Part shown: positions 63,301-64,000 of the stretch, piece by piece
Layout: each line of letters opens with the position of its first letter
Numbering within the stretch: the first letter of the stretch is position 1
Assembly: GCA_005784505.1 (NCBI GenBank)
Contig: VCAZ01000097.1
Span: 734,001 to 798,000, forward strand
DNA from: Bagarius yarrelli
Taxonomy: Eukaryota; Chordata; Actinopteri; Siluriformes; Sisoridae
DNA: 64,000 bases
Direction of reading: 5' to 3'
The notes under the pieces: generated by a model
Database searches by the model: none
What the model saw: the letters and a program-made list of their open reading frames with translations, nothing else
Told to the model about the DNA's origin: nothing
Translations under genes and position numbers: made by a program

Positions 63301-63912
63301 TCCAGCACGTAGCAGCCCTTCATCACTTCACAAACAGACCATTTACGAACAGGGCGACTACTGGAGTGAACGTAACATTGCTCAACCATCTCCACCACTC
63401 GGATCCCGGAGAATTGTCTCCACAGTGTCAACCTACACACCAATTGTAAGTGCATCAGCTACATCTCGAATCCAGGAGGCAAAAGCCATTGGTGTCCTGG
63501 GAATCGCTGCCGGTCTTGGAATGTCCACGGAAGTTAAAGGCACTCAGATAAAAACAATTTGTGAGCCAGTGCGTCCTCTGAAAGATGTGAATGTAATGGC
63601 AGAGGTGGTGCTTCAGGAGCCTGGATACAGTGGAGGCAGTCGCTCGGAACTGCAGCCAGAGCAGCAGCGTCCTCATGGGAAAGACTTGCGTATGGAACGT
63701 CAACTTTCCAACGAACAGCTGATTCAAGCCAGGAGAGATGAGCTTCCACAGGAAGTATGGAGGGAACGTGCGGAGAGAGAGAGGAGGCTTGAAAGACAGA
63801 CATCCAGCGAACAGGAAGTGTACGAAACGCGGAGAAAAGACCGGCATCGGCTTGAGAGACAGGAAAGCAGCGAGCATGAAAAAGAGCCATCGGATAGACG
63901 ATCAGGAGGAGG
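32656..63912 (+). CDS. sptbn4: Beta-IV spectrin (non-erythrocytic 4), 3' end outside window
   Basis: Thirty-one coding exons join in phase to about 2,315 residues, against roughly 2,560 in human for the whole protein. Beta-IV spectrin pairs with alpha spectrin and ties ankyrin-G, Na+ and KCNQ channels to actin at axon initial segments and nodes of Ranvier. Order: divergent N terminus (1-48), CH1 and CH2 actin-binding domain (about 49-291), 17 spectrin repeats (about 292-2082), and a variable region with ERQSS/ERQES motifs (2083 on). The PH domain is not in the window. ATG 32656 is chosen because the exon starts at 32632, no other in-frame ATG precedes it, and LFECSRIRALADER follows as in human. 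The ERQES repeats point to beta-IV rather than beta-I, II or III. Which of the two teleost paralogues this is (a or b) was not determined. Confidence 0.97.
33066..33420 (-). mobile_element. Second SINE-like family with (ATTC)n start
   Basis: A run of ATTC at 33071-33115 precedes the minus-strand copy, which ends in GGGGAATCGAACCCAGGACC. It lies in the intron after the first coding exon. Confidence 0.8.
33827..34015. mobile_element. Short non-autonomous DNA transposon (hAT-like)
   Basis: The two ends are imperfectly inverted (GAGGGTCGGGAGGTCCTGCA against TACAGGACACCCCGACCCTC). The core GTTCAGGTGTGTTTGATTGG is a block I recognise from abundant short fish elements. Superfamily assignment is tentative. 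Confidence 0.55.
35357..35805 (+). repeat. 18-bp minisatellite, TTATGTGATTAGTTTTAG
   Basis: About 25 partly diverged units over 450 bases in sptbn4, between the exons at 34621 and 37553. The TTTTAG end of the unit alternates with TTACAG, and the middle of the array is more scrambled. Confidence 0.95.
36090..36260 (-). mobile_element. tRNA-headed SINE copy
   Basis: Minus-strand copy beginning with GCATTTGCAGCATTTTGCCG and including TTGCTCAAGGGCCCCGCAGT. The head is poorly kept. Confidence 0.65.
36742..36790. repeat. (CT)n microsatellite
   Basis: About 24 CT copies in an sptbn4 intron. Confidence 0.95.
38060..38195 (+). mobile_element. L2-type LINE 3' tail abutting an sptbn4 exon
   Basis: TGTAAAACTGCTTTGAAACA and GTTAAAAGCGCAGAATAAAT match the 3' end of the L2 at 3290-4345. 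The element stops about 15 bases before the exon at 38211. Confidence 0.7.
38500..38822. repeat. Interspersed repeat, class unknown
   Basis: Resembles 37741-37990 in style (GCAGTTTATTAGCATGATAA there, AGGCTTTATTGATGGCTTGA here, followed by A-rich ACATGAACATGGACATGA). It ends in GGTGAGGGCGACCTCTGGTG. Probably the complement of a retroelement 3' region. Confidence 0.4.
39470..39780. mobile_element. Tc1-derived fragment
   Basis: GGGCTCTGACCTTAACCCCA and CCTTTGGAATTAACTGGAAC are decayed coding blocks for the SPDLNPIE and LWDELE parts of a Tc1 transposase. Confidence 0.6.
39816..40321. mobile_element. Tigger/pogo-like non-autonomous DNA transposon
   Basis: The ends are inverted: TACAGCGGTACGTTGATCTT with ACGAAT, against the complement of ATTCGTAAGTCAGGGCAGCA with CCGCTGTA. 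Inside, TTTCAATTTATTTCAATGGA and ACATACGAGTAATTTGAG resemble mariner/Tigger-type elements. No transposase frame remains. Confidence 0.65.
40553..44473 (+). CDS. sptbn4: sptbn4 exons for spectrin repeats 1 to about 5-6
   Basis: Exons 40553-40740, 41476-41593, 42378-42536, 42744-43046, 43281-43431 and 43603-44473 (residues about 292-887). Landmarks are NQKFANSLTGVQQQLQAF, RQEKLELLAQRFDHK, DNFGYDLPAVEAAMKKHEA and the long 871-base exon, which includes GYQPCDPQVICNRVNH and ALAVYRMFSEVNACELWI. The block is strongly heptad-like and lacks prolines in helices. Confidence 0.96.
44595..44995 (+). mobile_element. Second SINE-like family, with a partial duplicate tail
   Basis: A plus-strand copy from GTGTGGAGTTTGCATGTTCT to AATTAGGGAATAAGCGGG (about 44897) is followed at once by a second, more diverged tail (GACCTGTCCAGAGTGTCCCT through GGAAATAAGCGGGTATA). 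Confidence 0.8.
45038..49300 (+). CDS. sptbn4: sptbn4 exons for spectrin repeats about 6-10
   Basis: Exons 45038-45175, 46090-46846, 46956-47158, 47255-47345 and 49148-49300 (residues about 888-1335). Landmarks are FESLDQEMNSLMGRILDV, WNHMIELVEQKKDQLE, ALVQAHIY-like LVQAHIYHLFMKDVKQAE, and LGDWVMEKMLMVRDS. The acceptor at 47255 is the only choice that keeps frame (AG/A GGG AAT). Confidence 0.95.
45378..45408. repeat. (GT)n microsatellite
   Basis: About 15 copies within the intron following the exon at 45038. A diverged SINE end in the minus direction lies near 45660-45765. Confidence 0.9.
47364..47435. repeat. (TA)n tract just after an sptbn4 donor
   Basis: Two AT runs separated by AGGTTAGGGGGT begin about 18 bases after the donor at 47346. 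Confidence 0.95.
47996..48054. repeat. Perfect 27-bp inverted repeat with 5-base loop
   Basis: The left arm 47996-48022 is a GA run ending ATTACGTA. The loop 48023-48027 is GTGCA. The right arm 48028-48054 is TACGTAAT followed by a CT run. The arms are exactly complementary, and the CT run continues to 48070. Confidence 0.97.
48700..48745. repeat. (GT)n microsatellite
   Basis: An interrupted GT run in the same intron as the palindrome. The 47.5-49.0 kb intron otherwise holds AT-rich and GT-rich sequence with no gene. Confidence 0.9.
49076..49141. repeat. (AT)n(GT)n tract against an sptbn4 acceptor
   Basis: About 24 AT copies followed by GTGTGTATGTGTGT, ending six bases before the exon at 49148. 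Confidence 0.95.
49800..49915 (-). mobile_element. LINE 3'-end-like fragment
   Basis: GGGCAATTTTATTTATAAAG and GTGCTTTCCATAAGAAAAAA resemble a fish LINE 3' end. The family is uncertain. Confidence 0.45.
50318..50466. repeat. About 29-bp minisatellite
   Basis: Four to five units built from CTGACTGCACACACACTGAC. It produces false Cys-Val-Ser-Gln-rich frames on the minus strand. Confidence 0.9.
51339..56253 (+). CDS. sptbn4: sptbn4 exons for spectrin repeats about 10-14
   Basis: Exons 51339-51602, 53590-53814, 54404-54493, 54573-54851, 55375-55505 and 56049-56253 (residues about 1336-1733). Landmarks are EKPELSDMVQQKLSEIREWW, RRILLASKEVHQVRRDLQDE, LWVQERLPLATSQETGG, EVEAWLSEQELHMMNEEKGK and QISKRQSQIDRLYVSLKDL. 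The donor of the first exon is the weak GTCTCA. The acceptor at 54573 (CCGTTAG) is favoured because it gives NQ-SVQREL, in line with human. Confidence 0.94.
51684..52110. mobile_element. Non-autonomous Tc1-like element with recognisable ends
   Basis: The left end AGCAAAAGTATTGGGACACC and the right end GGTGTCCATAAACTTTTGCA are imperfect inverted repeats. The inside (GTCTGGCTGGAACAATTGCT) has no usable transposase frame. Confidence 0.75.
53224..53411. repeat. (GACA)n(GATA)n microsatellite
   Basis: Mixed tetranucleotide array of the same kind as 5761-6648 but shorter, followed by CTTT repeats. Confidence 0.95.
53543..53588. repeat. CT-rich repeat serving as an acceptor pyrimidine tract
   Basis: (CTCTCTTT)n runs straight into the CCTAG acceptor of the exon at 53590. 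Confidence 0.9.
55135..55222. repeat. GA-rich microsatellite
   Basis: GAGA runs with AAAG interruptions, about 150 bases before the exon at 55375. Confidence 0.9.
55590..55915 (+). mobile_element. Second SINE-like family, most complete copy
   Basis: The head GTTAGTACTGTTGCCTTACA with the B-box GGGTTCGATTCCCATGC is tRNA-like. The body has TCCGGTTTCCTCCCACAGTC and the end is CCGAATTAGGGAATAAGC. It can serve as reference for the copies at 19228, 22690, 25590, 26130, 33066, 44595 and 62520. Confidence 0.85.
56690..56880 (-). mobile_element. tRNA-headed SINE copy
   Basis: Minus-strand copy running from TTTACAGCATTTAACAGACG to CCACTAAGCTACCACTTCC, with the tail complement CTTATCCAGAGCGACTTACA. 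Confidence 0.8.
57080..57372 (+). mobile_element. Promoter-like, probably retroelement-derived segment (possible LTR)
   Basis: A CpG-rich block stands out from its AT-rich intron. It includes the TATA-like CTATAAAGGAACAAAAAGC at about 57245, then a GC-rich stretch and a run of about 28 A at 57343-57372 followed by A/G-rich sequence to about 57550. This could be a solo LTR or a retroposed copy. I could not find paired LTR ends, so the class is open. Confidence 0.35.
58610..58870 (+). repeat. Repeat-like segment with AATAAA near its end
   Basis: GTGTATTTATACCCCTGTGT and AACAATAAATCCTTT resemble the 3' part of a fish retroelement. The family was not identified. Confidence 0.35.
59075..62200 (+). 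CDS. sptbn4: sptbn4 exons for spectrin repeats about 14-17
   Basis: Exons 59075-59320, 59945-60079, 60227-60471, 60994-61132, 61799-61883 and 62004-62200 (residues about 1734-2082). Landmarks are ERVMAVNQMVDELIDYGHAD, VRQLQENAAQLCTVYAGEKA, VSSVEVLMNYHQGLKSEVEA and DQVEQLIRRHEAFSKAA. By family knowledge this region covers the ankyrin-binding repeats (14-15) and the partial last repeat that pairs with alpha spectrin. Confidence 0.95.
59420..59780. other. Intron segment, repeat-like
   Basis: ATCGACTGATAATCG near its start and TCGGTCAAAAAAACTAAATC near its end look like a short interspersed element. No coding potential is seen. Confidence 0.3.
60505..60900 (-). repeat. Unassigned repeat with a short tandem duplication
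   Basis: Includes two tandem copies of a roughly 53-base unit with ATATAACAATAATAATAACA at 60760-60865. The open frames here are not genes. Confidence 0.5.
61350..61545 (+). mobile_element. tRNA-headed SINE, complete-looking copy
   Basis: The head GTGGTAGCGCAGTGATTAAG (A-box region) and GGTTTAATTCTCAGCACCAC (B-box region, decayed) are followed by GGGCCCCTAAGCAAGGCCCT and the tail GGGCGTCTGCCAAATGCTGT. It is the best plus-strand copy in the window. Confidence 0.85.
62520..62870 (-). mobile_element. Second SINE-like family after a (CATC)n run
   Basis: (CATC)n at 62524-62570 leads into the minus-strand copy (GGGATCTGCTGGAGTCTGTT, then TCCTATGGGCAATTTAAAAT). Confidence 0.75.
63100..63140. repeat. 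(GGAT)n microsatellite
   Basis: Tetranucleotide repeat about 75 bases before the last exon in the window. Confidence 0.9.
63215..63912 (+). CDS. sptbn4: sptbn4 exon for the variable region with ERQSS/ERQES motifs
   Basis: A 698-base exon (residues about 2083-2315) ending in a GG/GTGAGA donor. It opens with EKMKAEQSKLPPTPLLGRK, conserved with human. Then comes a poorly conserved Ser/Pro-rich middle and an Arg/Glu-rich end with MERQLSNEQ, LERQTSSEQE and LERQESSEHE, the repeats diagnostic of beta-IV spectrin. The frame closes at a stop only if the intron is read through, so the PH-domain exons lie to the right. Confidence 0.95.
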
Positions 63913-64000
63913 GTGAGACTGTGGAGTGTTACATTTCCATTTTACCCCGGTTGTTCATGGTATTGGTCAGCATTTTTCATTGTAAATACCCTGTTAGCGG

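Overview
The window is vertebrate nuclear DNA, almost certainly from a ray-finned fish. It has GT-AG spliced genes with long introns, few coding bases, many di- and tetranucleotide microsatellites, and the usual fish set of tRNA-headed SINEs, Tc1/mariner debris and L2 LINE fragments. No bacterial, viral or organellar signature is seen. The species cannot be told from the sequence alone.

Layout. (1) 877-2107, + strand: the last three exons of a gene I cannot name, followed by a poly(A) signal. (2) 2150-7080: gene-poor, with a degenerate L2 LINE, Tc1-derived debris and a GATA microsatellite of nearly 0.9 kb. (3) 7174-13298, + strand: kcnk6 (TWIK-2 two-pore potassium channel), three coding exons, complete. 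(4) 13299-16209: intergenic repeats. (5) 16210-16842, - strand: sertad3, one coding exon, with a non-coding first exon near 18.1 kb. (6) 18666-22306, - strand: blvrb (biliverdin reductase B), five exons, complete; intron 2 carries a degenerate Tc1 transposon. (7) about 24.1-64 kb, + strand: sptbn4 (beta-IV spectrin), a non-coding first exon, an 8.4-kb first intron and 31 coding exons in the window. It is open at the right edge: the actin-binding CH pair, the spectrin repeats and most of the variable region are present, and the PH domain lies outside.

All exon joins of the four named genes were checked by reading phase. Each keeps frame and gives a protein close to the length of its human counterpart. 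The genes do not form a pathway: a membrane K+ channel, a transcriptional co-regulator, a cytosolic flavin/biliverdin reductase and an axonal membrane-skeleton protein. From memory, the sertad3-blvrb-sptbn4 order and orientation match human 19q13, so this is an ancient syntenic block.

I found no clearly new biological system. The most useful observations are the unnamed 3' gene fragment, a perfect 27-bp palindrome in an sptbn4 intron, simple repeats and an L2 tail sitting on splice sites of sptbn4, a Z-DNA-prone tract at the sptbn4 first exon, and conservation of one of two lysosomal sorting signals in kcnk6.
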